Part shown: piece by piece, positions 5,894-6,489 of the stretch
Layout: the number at the start of each line of letters is the position of its first letter
Numbering within the stretch: position 1 is the first letter of the stretch
Source of the DNA: an uncultured Verrucomicrobiales bacterium
GTDB lineage: Bacteria; Verrucomicrobiota; Verrucomicrobiia; Verrucomicrobiales; Akkermansiaceae
Length of the DNA: 6,489 nt
Assembly (NCBI GenBank): GCA_937905985.1
Contig: CALCWC010000073.1
Span: 1-6,489, forward strand
Direction of reading: 5' to 3'
Program-made: the position numbers and the translations under genes
Notes under the pieces: generated by a model
Seen by the model: the letters and a program-made list of their open reading frames with translations, nothing else
What the model was told of the DNA's origin: nothing
Database searches by the model: none

Positions 5894-6427
5894 ATGTCCG
5901 GCGTTTTCAGGCTTGCCTACTTAGAGGACACAGAATGCCCCTTGGGGTCTTTTAATTGCGGGAAACGCAGCATTAACAAATTTATTCGTCAAGGGTTGTT
6001 GGAAAGAGTTGCTTTGGGGCATTGTGCAGCACGCGTATGCCTTGACACCACAACCAATGCCCCTGCCGGCGTGGTGACAATATCTCCATATTGTTTGGAC
6101 AAGGGATATTGGAGAGTCAAGGACAATCTGGGGATGATATCACCCGACGTCTTGGATAAATTTGACGGCAAATACCCTGTCCCAGGCTGGTTGATTGGTC
6201 AGCTGGGAGTGGATAACAAGTACAAGGGGCAAGGCCTGGGTGAATACCTGTTAATGGACGCGCTCCGGCTCATCAAGGAATTGTCGCATCACGGTTGCGG
6301 GTCTATTGCGGTTGTGCATGCCGACGATGATGTAAAAGATTTTTATAGGCGTTACGGATTCCGTCAATTGCCGCCTGATGATTGCTCCGTCATGTTCCTC
6401 CCGCTTCGGGAGCTTGAGCAGTTCTGA
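5894..6427 (+). CDS. GNAT-family N-acetyltransferase, TacT/AtaT-like toxin candidate
   Basis: The 177-residue protein has a GNAT fold. The segment IGQLGVDNKYKGQGLGEYLL (101-120) is the strand plus acetyl-CoA pyrophosphate-binding loop, and DVKDFYRRYGFRQLP (146-160) is the late helix-strand with Tyr151. The N-terminal pattern (LGSFNCGKRSINKFIRQGLL at 17-36, then AGVVTIS at 58-64) and PVPGWLIGQLGVD are typical of type II toxin acetyltransferases. In those enzymes the Tyr of FYxxxGF helps acetylate the amino group of aminoacyl-tRNA and so stops translation. The frame is open upstream to 5798, but that part overlaps the small basic gene; ATG at 5894 begins the domain and leaves a 7-base gap. Base composition is unlike the neighbours: 24 of 60 bases at 5941-6000 are G or C, against 38 of 60 at 3361-3420. 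This suggests transfer. A non-toxic GNAT enzyme remains possible. No terminator of its own is seen; an intron end starts 9 bases after the stop. Confidence 0.85.
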   Translation: MSGVFRLAYLEDTECPLGSFNCGKRSINKFIRQGLLERVALGHCAARVCLDTTTNAPAGVVTISPYCLDKGYWRVKDNLGMISPDVLDKFDGKYPVPGWLIGQLGVDNKYKGQGLGEYLLMDALRLIKELSHHGCGSIAVVHADDDVKDFYRRYGFRQLPPDDCSVMFLPLRELEQF

Positions 6428-6436
6428 CATCATCTA

Positions 6437-6489
6437 ATCGAGTAGGGGGGCTTTCGCCCCCCTCTCACACCACTGTACGTGCCATTTAT
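6437..6489 (-). mobile_element. 3' end of a group II intron (domain VI and part of domain V), cut by window edge
   Basis: On the minus strand the last 53 bases read as the end of a group II intron. The 3' arm of domain V (GGCACGTACAGTGGT, 6483-6469) is followed by GT and then a complete domain VI. That is 11 base pairs (6466-6456 with 6451-6440), a GAAA tetraloop (6455-6452) and a single bulged A at 6443. The bulged A is the 7th base from an intron end of ...CTCGAT, ending in the required AY at 6437. A branch-point A 7-8 bases from the 3' splice site is a defining trait of these introns. The 3' exon would begin at 6436, antisense to and 9 bases beyond the GNAT stop. The rest of the intron, including any reverse transcriptase/maturase gene, lies to the right of the window. 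Whether the copy is whole or a fragment cannot be seen. Confidence 0.75.

Noticed and set aside
6444..6463. G6/C6 hairpin after the GNAT gene as a Rho-independent terminator
   Set aside because: No T-run follows it on either strand. Its bulged A, GAAA loop and downstream CTCGAT fit group II intron domain VI much better.
1..6489. CRISPR array, transposase, integrase or att-type repeat
   Set aside because: No regularly spaced direct repeats, transposase-like frame or duplicated tRNA 3' end was found. The intron end is the only mobile-element signal.

Overview
The window is bacterial chromosome, GC-rich over most of its length. Its best lineage guess is a gut-type Verrucomicrobiota, related to Akkermansia. 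This rests on a small outer-membrane barrel with a Pro-rich N-terminus, a 109-residue helix-turn-helix-like protein, and seven gene starts without a Shine-Dalgarno sequence. It is an inference; no rRNA or marker gene is present to confirm it.

Left part (1-1290). The tail of a plus-strand gene of unknown function ends at 166 and is followed by a strong hairpin terminator. Facing it on the minus strand is a small secreted, probably outer-membrane, beta-barrel protein (246-923). Its predicted promoter lies at 1014-1042. The leader between them holds a 35-base copy of the gene's own last codons with one base deleted, which looks like the scar of a lost tandem paralogue. Next come a minus-strand terminator, a tRNA-Leu whose anticodon reads AAG (unusual in bacteria), and that tRNA's own promoter.

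Middle part (1290-5575). Four minus-strand genes are packed as one likely operon, in transcription order: a Rep/PcrA/UvrD-type DNA helicase, an NlpC/P60-like lipoprotein, the 109-residue helix-turn-helix-like protein, and xseA (exonuclease VII large subunit). Gaps are 37, 6 and 19 bases. The two ends of the operon are DNA-repair enzymes; the middle two genes concern the cell wall and possibly regulation. xseB is not in the window.

Right part (5576-6489). A divergent region carries a consensus -35 box and a 10-bp palindrome. It drives a 62-residue, very basic unknown protein and, 7 bases later, a 177-residue GNAT acetyltransferase resembling the TacT/AtaT type of toxin. The GNAT gene is much more AT-rich than its surroundings, and the pair looks like a toxin-antitoxin module with an unfamiliar partner protein. 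Nine bases after the GNAT stop codon the sequence becomes the 3' end of a group II intron on the minus strand: all of domain VI with its bulged branch-point A, and part of domain V. The rest of the intron lies beyond the window. This AT-richer, element-flanked right end is the most likely accessory DNA here.
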